Origin: an uncultured Clostridia bacterium
GTDB lineage: Bacteria > Bacillota > Clostridia > Oscillospirales > Acutalibacteraceae
Assembly (NCBI GenBank): GCA_947595635.1
Contig: CANQEU010000007.1
Coordinates: 1-55,938, forward strand
Direction: 5' to 3'
DNA: 55,938 nucleotides
Part shown: positions 34,042 to 43,700 of the stretch, in pieces
Position numbering within the stretch: the first letter of the stretch is position 1
How the letters are laid out: each line of letters starts with the position of its first letter
Translations under genes and position numbers: made by a program
Notes under the pieces: generated by a model
What the model was told of the DNA's origin: nothing
The model's database searches: none
The model's input: only the letters and a program-made list of their open reading frames with translations

Positions 34042-34222
34042 AATTAAAATCTCTCCCCATTAATCTGAAGCGTTTAAATCGCTAAGATAAAATCAAACAA
34101 ACAAACTGACAATCAAAATAAAGCTTAATTTACAAATATATATCGAAAGCGCAATCAAGCGCAGTATTAACAATATGCGGCTTAACCCTTTAATATTAAT
34201 AAATTGTTTTTATACGCCGCCT

Positions 34223-34813
34223 TCAACCAAGCGACCCCTTTGTAGACAAAGCCTGAGCGCTGCCGCTCCTTTTTACGGCGCAGGCAAGCGAATGCGCGAC
34301 AGCCTTAAAAACAGCCTCAATAATATGGTGGCTGTTAGAGCCGTACTCGCATTTTATATGCAGCGTTATGCCCGCGTTGAACGCAAGCGCACGGAAAAAC
34401 TCCTCGGTCATACAGCAGTCAAAGCCGCCGACAGTCGCCTGCGGCATTTCGGCGTTAAATACAAGAAACGGTCTGCCGCTTACATCTACGCTTGAAAACG
34501 CAAGAGCCTCGTCCATCGGGACATAAAAGCTGCCGTAGCGCATTATTCCTGATTTGTCGCCGAGCGCCTTGCAAAGCGCCTGACCTATTACAATTCCGGT
34601 GTCCTCAACGGTATGGTGGCAGTCGACCTGTAAATCTCCCTTAGCCCTTACCGTAAGTCCAAAGCCCGAATGTACTGCAAAGGCTGTGAGCATATGGTCA
34701 AAAAAGCCTATTCCCGTATCTATTGATATATTACCGCCGTCAAGGTCAACGGCCGCGAAAATTTCTGTTTCCTTTGTCAATCTTTCTACTGCGGCATTTC
34801 TCACAATTATCAT
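34223..34813 (-). CDS. hisB: Imidazoleglycerol-phosphate dehydratase
   Basis: A monofunctional HisB of about 196 residues (no phosphatase domain), manganese-dependent. Motifs: FFDHMLTAFA, DCHHTVEDTGI and GSNSHHIIEAVFKA. The ATG at 34813 overlaps the hisC stop as ATGA; however, AAAGGA abuts it, and a GTG at 34802-34804 lies at better spacing, so the true start may be three codons later. Confidence 0.93.
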   Translation of the reverse strand: MIIVRNAAVERLTKETEIFAAVDLDGGNISIDTGIGFFDHMLTAFAVHSGFGLTVRAKGDLQVDCHHTVEDTGIVIGQALCKALGDKSGIMRYGSFYVPMDEALAFSSVDVSGRPFLVFNAEMPQATVGGFDCCMTEEFFRALAFNAGITLHIKCEYGSNSHHIIEAVFKAVAHSLACAVKRSGSAQALSTKGSLG

Positions 34814-35874
34814 TCCTTTAAGACTGTTTTGCAAAATTCTCTGATTTGAGAAATAAGCGTTGTGTTTTCTTCACACGTTCCGGCCGATATTCTTATGTAA
34901 TCGCCCATATATCTTATCGCCGTGCCGAGCGAATGCAGATAATCAAAAAGCTGCCTTCCCACAGGCGATTTGATATAAACAAAATTGGAGCAACCGCTTA
35001 CTGCGCTGAAATACTGCGGATAATCGCTTTCAAGCTTTGCAACACTATTATATAGACTTTTCCTCTGACTTACAATATAGTTTTTTGTTTTTGTTAAATA
35101 TTCATTATGCGAGAAGATTATCCTGCCTATTTCCTGTGTAACAGTGTTAACATTATAGGGCGATTTTACCGCCTTAAGCGCATTTGTAACGCTCTTACAA
35201 GCAACGGCAAAGCCGAGCCTGATCGCCGCCGCGCCAACTGCCTTTGATGCGGTTCTAAGTATAATAAGATTTTTGTATTTATCAGCCTCTTTAAGCAGAG
35301 ATTCGTCCCAAAAATCCATATAAGCCTCATCAAGCACAACAAGACAGTCTACGCTCTCAATTATTCTTCTTACATCGTCGCTTGAAAGTCCCTTTGAGGT
35401 CGGGTTGCAAGGATTTGAAAATATTATCGCTCCGACATTTTCTCCTCTGCCGGCGCTTATCAGAGCGTCCGCGTCAAGCGTAAGGCCGTCTTTTTTCGCA
35501 ACGGATACGCAGTTAAGCTCGGAAATTGACGTGTAAAAGCGATACATTGAAAAATCAGGTTCGCTTATTACAAGCGTCTGTCCCTTCATCATAAAGGCGG
35601 TCATAATAAGTGAAATAAGCTCGTCAGAGCCGTTTCCGGCTGTCACGCATGAGGGACTTATGCCGTAATAATCGGCAAAGGCGCGGCAAACGCCCGTGGC
35701 GTTTGGGTCGGGATAGCGGTTAAAATCTATTTTATCTATCGCGGCGTGTATTTCTTTCATTATTTCATCGGGAAGATTTACACATGACTCATTCGCGTCA
35801 AGCCGAATTTTCATCTCCCCCTCAACAGGGTCGTAGGGCTTTAAATTTTTTATTTTTTCGTTAAGCTCATACAT
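34810..35874 (-). CDS. hisC: Histidinol-phosphate aminotransferase
   Basis: A 354-residue PLP-dependent class II aminotransferase converting imidazole acetol phosphate to histidinol phosphate. It has LDANES near the start, NPCNPTSKGL, VLDEAYMDF, and the PLP-Lys in RTASKAVGAAAIRLG. The ATG at 35874 follows GGAGGG. It overlaps hisB by 4 bp and lies 111 bp after hisD. Confidence 0.93.
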   Translation of the reverse strand: MYELNEKIKNLKPYDPVEGEMKIRLDANESCVNLPDEIMKEIHAAIDKIDFNRYPDPNATGVCRAFADYYGISPSCVTAGNGSDELISLIMTAFMMKGQTLVISEPDFSMYRFYTSISELNCVSVAKKDGLTLDADALISAGRGENVGAIIFSNPCNPTSKGLSSDDVRRIIESVDCLVVLDEAYMDFWDESLLKEADKYKNLIILRTASKAVGAAAIRLGFAVACKSVTNALKAVKSPYNVNTVTQEIGRIIFSHNEYLTKTKNYIVSQRKSLYNSVAKLESDYPQYFSAVSGCSNFVYIKSPVGRQLFDYLHSLGTAIRYMGDYIRISAGTCEENTTLISQIREFCKTVLKE

Positions 35875-35985
35875 ATATAATTCACCCTCCGTAATCGACA
35901 TTAAAGCAAAAGAGTATATTACCCTATTGACTTAATATAAGGCGGAGCGCACCGTCAAAGCTAAGATGCGCCCGCTTAATTTAAA

Positions 35986-37275
35986 TTACAGTCCGAAACG
36001 AACCTTTATTGAGTTGGCGTGAGCTGTAAGTCCCTCTGTTTCGGCGAATTTTATTATATCCTGCGCGTCTCTTTCAAGCGCTTTTTCGGAATAATATATA
36101 AAGCTTGAGCGCTTTATAAAGCTGTCTACGCCAAGCGGCGAGAAAAAGCGAGCCGTGCCGCTTGTCGGCAGAACGTGATTAGGGCCTGCAAAATAGTCGC
36201 CGAGCGGTTCGGGCGAATAACTGCCGAGAAAGACTGAGCCTGCATTGTCAAGCACTCCTATATAATCAAGAGGATTTTCCATGCAGACCTCTAAATGCTC
36301 AGGGGCAAGCTTATTCGCGTATTCTATCATCTGCTCAGTGCTTTCGCAGATTATTACAGCGCCATAGTTTTCAAGGGATTGGTCAATAATATTCTTTCTT
36401 GAAAGAGAGGCGCTCTGCTTTTCGATTTCCGTCTTGACATTTTCGGCAAGCGTTTCGCTCGTTGTAAGAAGAATCGAGGACGCCAAAACGTCATGCTCTG
36501 CCTGCGACATTAAATCAGCGGCGACGAATTTCGGGTTGGCGCTGTCGTCAGCCATAACAAGTATTTCGCTCGGCCCGGCTATCATATCAATATCAACCGT
36601 GCCGTATAAAAGCTTCTTGGCAGTTGCGACAAATATATTCCCCGGCCCCACTATTTTATCGACCTTCGGTACGGTTTCGGTGCCGTAAGCAAGCGCCGCA
36701 ACAGCCTGCGCTCCGCCCATAAGCAGCACCCTGTCTACGCCTGCTGCAAGAGCGGCAGCCATTATATCGGGATTAGGCTTGCCCTCCTTTGTGGGAGGCG
36801 TTACCATTACTATTTCCTTTACTCCGGCTATTCTTGCAGGAATAGCGTTCATAAGCACAGACGACGGATAAGCAGCCGTGCCGCCCGGCACATAAATGCC
36901 GACTCTGTTAAGGCCGCGAACTCTCTGTCCGAGCAAAACATTGTCATCCTTTGCAGTAAAAAAGCTCTGTTTCAGCTGACGCTTGTGAAAATCTGCGATA
37001 TTTTCGGCGGCACGCTCGACAGCCTTTAGAAAATCAGGGTCGCAGCCGTCTGCAAGACGCTGCATTTCCTCTCTTGTTATTTCGGTTTCTTCGGGAGCGA
37101 CCCCGTCAAATTTTATCGTATATTCCCTTACGGCTTTGTCACCGTTTATCTTTACGTTTTCAAGAATTTCGCTTACCGACGCAGTAACGTCCCTGTTTGT
37201 TTTTTCGCTTCTGCGTTCAATTTCTTTAAGCAGAGAAAGCTCTGCCGCGCCGTCCGCCTTTACTACAGGTATCAT
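35986..37275 (-). CDS. hisD: Histidinol dehydrogenase
   Basis: A 429-residue zinc enzyme oxidising histidinol to histidine with two NAD. Motifs: YVPGGTAAYPSSVLMN, GGAQAVAALAYGTETVPKVDKIVGPGN (read in parts), MIAGPSEILV, QAEHD and GPNHVLPT. Its ATG shares a base with the hisG stop (TAATG). Confidence 0.96.
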   Translation of the reverse strand: MIPVVKADGAAELSLLKEIERRSEKTNRDVTASVSEILENVKINGDKAVREYTIKFDGVAPEETEITREEMQRLADGCDPDFLKAVERAAENIADFHKRQLKQSFFTAKDDNVLLGQRVRGLNRVGIYVPGGTAAYPSSVLMNAIPARIAGVKEIVMVTPPTKEGKPNPDIMAAALAAGVDRVLLMGGAQAVAALAYGTETVPKVDKIVGPGNIFVATAKKLLYGTVDIDMIAGPSEILVMADDSANPKFVAADLMSQAEHDVLASSILLTTSETLAENVKTEIEKQSASLSRKNIIDQSLENYGAVIICESTEQMIEYANKLAPEHLEVCMENPLDYIGVLDNAGSVFLGSYSPEPLGDYFAGPNHVLPTSGTARFFSPLGVDSFIKRSSFIYYSEKALERDAQDIIKFAETEGLTAHANSIKVRFGL

Positions 37276-37919
37276 TAATATCTCTCCGTTTCATTAAGAC
37301 ATCTTTCCATTTTATTAACAAGATCTTCTATTTCGTGTTTTCTAAGCTTAAGGCTTACGTTATTGGCTATCAATCGGGCGGAAATAGGAACGACCTCCTC
37401 ATAAACCTCAAGTCCGTTCTCCCTGAGGGTCGAGCCTGTTTCGACAATATCGACGATAGCGTCGGCAAGACCGAGCAGCGGCGCAAGCTCTACGCTGCCC
37501 TCAATTTTTATAAATCTAATATCCATAGCCTTATTTTCAAAATGCTTTCTCGCGACATTAGGATATTTGGTCGCTATGGTTTTTGCCTTAAAGCCATCAT
37601 AGAAATTATATCCAGCTCTGCCGGCAACGGCAAAACGGCATTTTCCGAAGCCGAGGTCAAGGAGCTCAAAAAAAGACGAGCCCTTTTCAAGGATTGTATC
37701 CTTGCCGACGACTCCCAAATCGCACACGCCGTGCTCAACATATGTAATAACATCGGCTGCCTTTGCAAGCACAGCCTCGATTTCTCCGCCGCCGACGGGC
37801 AGTATAAGCCGCCTGCCTTTATTTAATAGCGCGGAGCAGTCGTATCCTATTTTTTGCAGCAGCTCGACCGTGTCCTTCTCAAGCCTGCCCTTCGTCAAAG
37901 CTATTCTTAAAGGTTTCAT
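37275..37919 (-). CDS. hisG: ATP phosphoribosyltransferase, short form
   Basis: A 214-residue catalytic subunit for the first step of histidine synthesis. It lacks the C-terminal regulatory domain of long HisG and thus needs HisZ, encoded directly upstream (4-bp ATGA overlap). Motifs: ALTKGRLEKDTVELL, YVEHGVCDLGVVGKD and the PRPP loop DAIVDIVETGSTLREN. Confidence 0.95.
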   Translation of the reverse strand: MKPLRIALTKGRLEKDTVELLQKIGYDCSALLNKGRRLILPVGGGEIEAVLAKAADVITYVEHGVCDLGVVGKDTILEKGSSFFELLDLGFGKCRFAVAGRAGYNFYDGFKAKTIATKYPNVARKHFENKAMDIRFIKIEGSVELAPLLGLADAIVDIVETGSTLRENGLEVYEEVVPISARLIANNVSLKLRKHEIEDLVNKMERCLNETERY

Positions 37920-39133
37920 ATATTGGTTTCTCCCTTTATCTCTATATCCGCCGTTTCCGGCTCGTCATTCATAAAGCATATTTGCTTTATCCCGTTTTCC
38001 TTTGCGTATTCAATTGCCTGCTCTCGGCTTTCAAAAACGCTGTACTCGCATTTAAAGCCGCTCAGCGTATAAAAACGGCACTGGTTTATAGCGTCCATTT
38101 CAAAGCCGCTGTCGGCGTGGACTATTATGTCAGCAGGCTTTTCAGAAAAGCTCTTTCCGCTTGACAAAATTATATCCGCAAGAGCGTCGGCATTAAGCGC
38201 AAAGCCGGCGGCAGGCATCGGCTGGTCAAATTCATTAAGAAGCTTGTTGTAGCGTCCGCCTGTCAAAACGGCGTCGCCGCTGCCCTCGACATAGGCGCTG
38301 AAAATAAAATCCGTATAATACTCATAGCCCTGAACAAGACCCAAATCTATTATAAGCTTGTCCCCCATCATAAGCCTTGAAAGACAATGGTATATCTCGC
38401 TTAAATATTGCAAATCGCTCTCGCCCTCGGTGCCCTCAAACAGCGGAGCCGCCTGCTTCAAAACCTCCTCGCCGCCAAAAAGCCTCGGCAGTCTTCTTAT
38501 AGCCTCAACGGTATCAGACTGCGGCAGAGCGTCAAGGTCGGAATTAAGCTGAGAATAATTCTTTGACTGAATAGCAATTCTTATATTTTCCTTTGTTTCG
38601 TCGTCGCATTCAAGCTTTGAATACAGCGACTTAAAAAGCCCTGCGTGCCCAAGCTCAATGCGAAAATCGGGAACGATTTTCTGCAAAGCCTCAATAGCGG
38701 TGACTATCACCTCAAGGTCAGCCCTTTTTCCTGCCGCGCCCAAAAGCTCTATTCCCGTCTGCATTATCTCGTTCTTTCTGCCCATAAGACTCGGATTGCT
38801 GCGGAAAACGCTCTGGTTATAAAAAAGCCTTATCGGAAGATTTTTGTTTTGCAGTCTTGTCGCGGCAACACGGGCTATCGGCAGAGTGGAATCAGGCCTT
38901 AGCACCATAAGTCTGCCCTTATTGTCAGTAAGCTTGAACATCTTGTGCTGGGCAATAGCGCCGTTATTAAGGTTAAACTCGTCAAAAAATTCTATGCCCG
39001 GAGTTTTAACCTCATGATAACCCTTTGAGCGATAAACAGAGGTCGTTATATTTACGACCTCATTCATAGCGCTTGCTTCTTCAAACAGGTAATCTTTTGT
39101 GCCCTCCGGCGTAATTTTATAGTAGGATTTCAT
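37916..39133 (-). CDS. hisZ: ATP phosphoribosyltransferase regulatory subunit
   Basis: A 405-residue histidyl-tRNA-synthetase-like protein that forms the hetero-octamer with short HisG and mediates histidine feedback. It has the class II synthetase fold (PEGTKDYLFEE, RPDSTLPIARV and a YEYYTDFIFSAY segment) but no anticodon-binding domain of normal form. The ATG at 39131-39133 follows AAAGGG, giving a start at MKSYYKITPEGT. It is the first gene of the his operon. Confidence 0.92.
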   Translation of the reverse strand: MKSYYKITPEGTKDYLFEEASAMNEVVNITTSVYRSKGYHEVKTPGIEFFDEFNLNNGAIAQHKMFKLTDNKGRLMVLRPDSTLPIARVAATRLQNKNLPIRLFYNQSVFRSNPSLMGRKNEIMQTGIELLGAAGKRADLEVIVTAIEALQKIVPDFRIELGHAGLFKSLYSKLECDDETKENIRIAIQSKNYSQLNSDLDALPQSDTVEAIRRLPRLFGGEEVLKQAAPLFEGTEGESDLQYLSEIYHCLSRLMMGDKLIIDLGLVQGYEYYTDFIFSAYVEGSGDAVLTGGRYNKLLNEFDQPMPAAGFALNADALADIILSSGKSFSEKPADIIVHADSGFEMDAINQCRFYTLSGFKCEYSVFESREQAIEYAKENGIKQICFMNDEPETADIEIKGETNI

Positions 39134-39150
39134 TATTTTTCCCTTTCCTT

Positions 39151-39195
39151 GCTTTAGCGTGCTACTATAATAGCACAGTAAAGCTATAGTGTCAA
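39151..39195 (-). promoter_or_regulatory. his operon promoter with palindromic operator
   Basis: The minus strand has -35 TTGACA (39195-39190), a 17-bp spacer and -10 TATTAT (39172-39167). A large interrupted palindrome is centred on the -10: GCTTTA-N3-TGCTA-N6-TAGCA-N3-TAAAGC (39151-39184). A repressor bound here would block the promoter. TrpR/YerC-like regulators have been proposed for his operons in Firmicutes, which would fit, but the site was not matched to a known motif. Confidence 0.7.
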
Positions 39196-39288
39196 TAGTC
39201 AACTGTTATAAACAGCGGTGCAAAGCAAGCTGCTTTAATGCTTTGTTTTGCACGGCTCTAACGCTCACAAGTAAACACACAGACTAAA

Positions 39289-39308
39289 CAGCCGGCGCAG
39301 ACCGGCTG
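39289..39308 (-). terminator. Terminator after the AI-2E family gene
   Basis: CAGCCGG (39289-39295) pairs with CCGGCTG (39302-39308); a short T run follows on the minus strand. Confidence 0.6.
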
Positions 39309-39315
39309 CTTGTTG

Positions 39316-40704
39316 TTATTCTTCTGTGCTGTTGCCGTCGTCCGAATGCTTTGAATTTTTCTTGGCGTCATGTGATTCGGACGCTTCGTGATCGCTCCTT
39401 TTTATTTCGCTTTTGACCTTTGTCTTTATTGATTTGATAAATTCATTATTGAAAACATAACCCTGTTCATTTGCCGAATACGGGTTTTCTCTCGGGTCGC
39501 GCGGCATTTGCTGTTTTATTATATCTCCCTCCGGCGCCTTGCCGATCATATCCTTTTTGCCGATTGTCACAATTCGGCTGTTGACGTGCCTGCTGAGGAG
39601 GACATAAAGTGTTGAGAAGATTGGAACGGCAAGAAGCATTCCCCAAAAGCCGAACAGTCCCGAACCGATAATAACGCTTGCCATAATCCAGAAGCCGGAA
39701 ATACCTATTGAATTGCCGAGTATCTTCGGGCCGATGAAGTTACCGTCAAGCTGCTGCAATACGAGCAGGAATATTGCAAACCATATAGCCTCTATCGGAT
39801 TTATCATAAGCATAATGAAAATTGTTACCACAGCGCCGACTATCGGGCCGAAAACAGGAACAAGGTTTGTTATGGCTACGATAACGCTCATCAAAACGGC
39901 ATAATCAAAGCCGAATATGGACATTCCGATAAAGCACAATATTCCTATTATGATTGAGTCGATTATTTTTCCGTATACGTATTTTCCGAAAATTTTGTTT
40001 GACAAATCGCCGATTTCAAAAATCTTGTTTCCTATTTTATCTGGTATATACGCCACAATAAACTTTTTAGACTGGTACAAAAGCTTTTCCTTGCAGCCCA
40101 TAAAGTAGCAGGAAATAAACACGCCCATAAAGAGATTAATAATTGTGGTAGTAACATTTTTTGTAACGTCGAACACAGACGGCATAAGGCTACTCGACAT
40201 TTCGGACAGCCAGTTTTTAAGCTCGCTGCCGGTAAGACGCGAGAATATGTCATTTACAAAAACAAAAATGTCGCTGTTATTGTTAAGGTGAATATTGAAC
40301 CAACGGTCCATAAAATCCGTAAGCCACTTGCGGAAGCTTTCGGAGTATATTGAGAAATTAGTTATCAGCTTGTCAACGCTGTCTATAATTTCAGGCACAA
40401 GTATGCCTATAAGAAATCCTATTACACCGAATATTATAAGATATGCGAGCACAAGCGCGAGAGGCTTTCTCAACTTTTGCGCAATTTTTCCCCTTTTTGA
40501 CATTCCGATAAAAACCTTTTCGGAAAAATACAAATAAGGCAAATTTACAAGGAACGCGACAATAAAGCCGACAACAAACGGCATTAGCACAGAAAGAACA
40601 ACGGACAGTATGTTCCACACCGTGCTGAAATTCATTATAACAAAAAGCAAAAATACAGCATAAGTTATAAGAATAATCGCGTGCTTAAGTTTTCCCGAAC
40701 GCAT
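39316..40704 (-). CDS. AI-2E family transporter
   Basis: A 462-residue membrane protein of the AI-2 exporter-like superfamily (UPF0118). It has about eight transmembrane segments, the central amphipathic region, and the family stretch VFGPIVGAVVTIF with LQQLDGNFIGPKILG. Members export autoinducer-2 or act as Na+(Li+)/H+ antiporters; the substrate here cannot be told. The C-terminal ~80 residues are a charged cytoplasmic tail (SDHEASESHDAKKNSKHSDDG). It lies 14 bp after polC, so is likely cotranscribed; GGAGGG precedes the ATG. Confidence 0.9.
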   Translation of the reverse strand: MRSGKLKHAIILITYAVFLLFVIMNFSTVWNILSVVLSVLMPFVVGFIVAFLVNLPYLYFSEKVFIGMSKRGKIAQKLRKPLALVLAYLIIFGVIGFLIGILVPEIIDSVDKLITNFSIYSESFRKWLTDFMDRWFNIHLNNNSDIFVFVNDIFSRLTGSELKNWLSEMSSSLMPSVFDVTKNVTTTIINLFMGVFISCYFMGCKEKLLYQSKKFIVAYIPDKIGNKIFEIGDLSNKIFGKYVYGKIIDSIIIGILCFIGMSIFGFDYAVLMSVIVAITNLVPVFGPIVGAVVTIFIMLMINPIEAIWFAIFLLVLQQLDGNFIGPKILGNSIGISGFWIMASVIIGSGLFGFWGMLLAVPIFSTLYVLLSRHVNSRIVTIGKKDMIGKAPEGDIIKQQMPRDPRENPYSANEQGYVFNNEFIKSIKTKVKSEIKRSDHEASESHDAKKNSKHSDDGNSTEE

Positions 40705-40718
40705 AACGTCCCTCCTTA

Positions 40719-43700
40719 TCAGAACAATGTGAGCTGACTGCTCTCAGGCAAATCGTTTAACGCGCCGACCTCACGCAGTGTTTCAACGACCGACTTTGAA
40801 AGCTTTGTTCTGCTCTGAAAATCCTCTATAGAAAGGTATTCGCCCTGCCTGCCGCATTCCGCGAGCATTTCGGCGGCAGCCTCTCCAACGCCGGAAAGCG
40901 ATGAAAACGGGAGTCTTATTTTATCTCCCTCTATAACAAACATTTTAGCTTCAGATTTGTAAATGTCAACAGGCAAAACCTCAATTCCCCTCGCAAGCAT
41001 CTCGTTTATTATCTGCAAATTGGCGTATTCCGCCTCATCCTTTGCGCTCGCCTCATAGCCCTTTGCCTTGATATTTTTCATTTTTTCCTTTACGGCGGAT
41101 ATTCCTTTCAGCACCGTCGCGCCGTCAAAGTTTTCTCCTCTTACAGAAAAATATGCGGCATAATACTCAGTGGGCTTGTGAACCTTATACCATCCGAGAC
41201 GAAGCGTTGAAATCATATACGCGGCCGCGTGCGCCTTTGGGAACATATACTTTATCTTCATACAGGAATCTATGTACCACTGAGGCACTCCGTGATCCTT
41301 CATCGCCTTGAGATGCTCCTCAGTAAGCAGCTTCGTCGATTTTCCCTTGCGGACTATCTCCATTATTTTAAACGCCATTTTGGGTTCAAGCCCTTTGTGC
41401 AGCAGGTAGGTCATAATTGAATCTCTTGTTCCTATAACCTCTGAAATTGTGCATTGTCCGCTGTGAATAAGATCCGCCGCGTTGCCGATCCAAACGTCGG
41501 TTCCGTGAGAAAGTCCCGATATTTGAAGCAAATCGGAAAAGGTCTTGGGCTGAGCCTCAATAAGCATATTACGCACAAAATCCGTTCCTACCTCCGGCAG
41601 CGAAAACGTGCCTGTCTGAGAGCCTATTTCATCAGGAGTAACTCCGAGCGCTTTAGTCGAGGTAAAAAGCGACATAACCTCAGGGTCGCTCATTGAAACA
41701 TTCATAACCGAAATATTTGTAAACTTTTCAAGATAATGATAAATCGTAGGGACATCGTGGCCTAACTCGTCAAGCTTGCATATCGTGTCGTGTATTGAAT
41801 GGAAGTCGAAGTGAGTAGTTATATTGTCCGACTTCATATCGTTAGCGGGATGCTGTACCGGACAGAAGTCGAAAACCTCCTTGCCCTTCGGCACAACAAC
41901 CATTCCGCCGGGGTGCTGTCCTGTAGTGCGTTTAACGCCGGTGCATCCGCAGGCAAGGCGTGATTCCTCCGCCTTGTGCAGTACCCGGCCGGTGATCTCA
42001 CAGTATTTTTTTACATAACCTATCGCTGTCTTTTCGGCAACGGTCGCTATTGTTCCCGCCTTGAAAACGTTATCCTTGCCAAACAGCTCCTCTGTATATC
42101 TGTGTGAATGAGATTGATATTCTCCGCTGAAGTTTAAATCAATATCCGGCGTTTTATCGCCGTCAAAGCCCAAAAACGTTTCAAACGGTATCTCGTGTCC
42201 GTCCCTGTCGTAAGGGGTGCCGCATTTCGGGCAGTTTTTCGGCGGAAGGTCAAAGCCCGAGCCGCAGCTGCCGTCTGTTATAAATTCGCTGTTCTTGCAT
42301 TTTGGGCAAATATAGTGCGGACAAAGCGGATTTACCTCTGAAATGCCGGACATCGTCGCAACGAAGGACGAGCCGACGCTTCCTCTTGAGCCGACGAGAT
42401 AGCCGTGAGCCTCGCTGTCGGCAACAAGCTTTTGCGCCGTCATATAAAGTACGGAAAAGCCGTGCTTTGTAATCGAGCCGAGTTCCCTGTCAAGCCTTGC
42501 CTTTACTATGTCGGGCAGAGGGTTGCCGTATCTTTCCTTTGCCCGCTGCCATGTAATAGTTGTCAGCTGCTCCTCCGCGCCGTCGATAAACGGCGGAAAA
42601 ACGCCCCTCGGAATAGGTCTTACACGCTCTATTGAATCGGCAATCTTTCTTGTATTCGTAACAACGGTTTCATATGCCTTTTCCTTGCCGAGATATTCAA
42701 ATTCCTTAAGCATTTCGGCGGTAGTTCTAAGGTAAAGCGGCGGCTGATTTTCGGCGTCGGTATAGCCCTGCGCGGCCTGAAGAATTTTTCTGTATTCGCC
42801 GTCCTCCGGGCTTTGGAAATGAACGTCGCAGGTTGCGACAACGGGAATGTTAAGCTTTTCGCCAAGCTTAACAACAGTTTTATTATACTCCTGAAGCTCG
42901 ATAATATCAGAAACAGTGCCGTTTCTCAGCATAAACATATTATTGCCCGTCGGCTGTATTTCAAGATAATCATAAAACGAGGCGATTTCAACAAGCTCAT
43001 CCCACGGCTTGCCCTCAACGATAGCCCTGAACAATTCTCCCGCCTCGCACGCGCTGCCGATAATAAGGCCTTCTCTGTGCTTTATCAGCTCGGATTTAGG
43101 TATTCTCGGCTTTTTATAGAAATACTTGAGATGTGACATTGATATAAGCTTATAAAGATTCTTTAAGCCAGTATTGTTCTTTACAAGAATTATTTGGTGA
43201 TATGAATTGAGCTTTTTAGTGTCCGCTCCGGAAATATTCGTATTAATCTGCCGAACGCTTGTTATGCCGTAGTCATCATACAGGCGGTCAACAAGCGACA
43301 AAAATATCCTCGATAGCATTTCGGCGTCGTCGCTTGCCCTGTGGTGATTAAAAGCGCCGAGGCGCAGATATTTGGCAACGGTGTCAAGCTTGCAGTTTTT
43401 TATATCCTTTAAAACGGCGCGGCAAACTGCGACCGTGTCGATAGAGGTGAACGAATATTTCATTTTACAGCGCTTTGCAGCTGCTTTGACAAATGATGTG
43501 TCAAACGGAGCGTTGTGGGCAACAAGAATGCTGTCATTGCCGCAGAAATCGTAAAAATCCTTTAACGCGTCCTCCTCAAACGGCGCGTTTTTTACCATAT
43601 CGTCGGTTATACCCGTTATATCCGTTATTTTTGCCGGTATCGGACGGCGCGGATTGACAAACGTTGAAAATGTATCGACTACCCTGCCGCCGCTCAGCTT

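Noticed and set aside
34042-34222. Possible hisH remnant between hisB and hisA
   Set aside because: Minus-strand frames contain early stops and none of the glutaminase motifs; I see only AT-rich spacer.
39134-39288. T-box or histidine riboswitch upstream of hisZ
   Set aside because: The start codon lies about 25-30 bp from the predicted transcription start, leaving no room for a structured leader.
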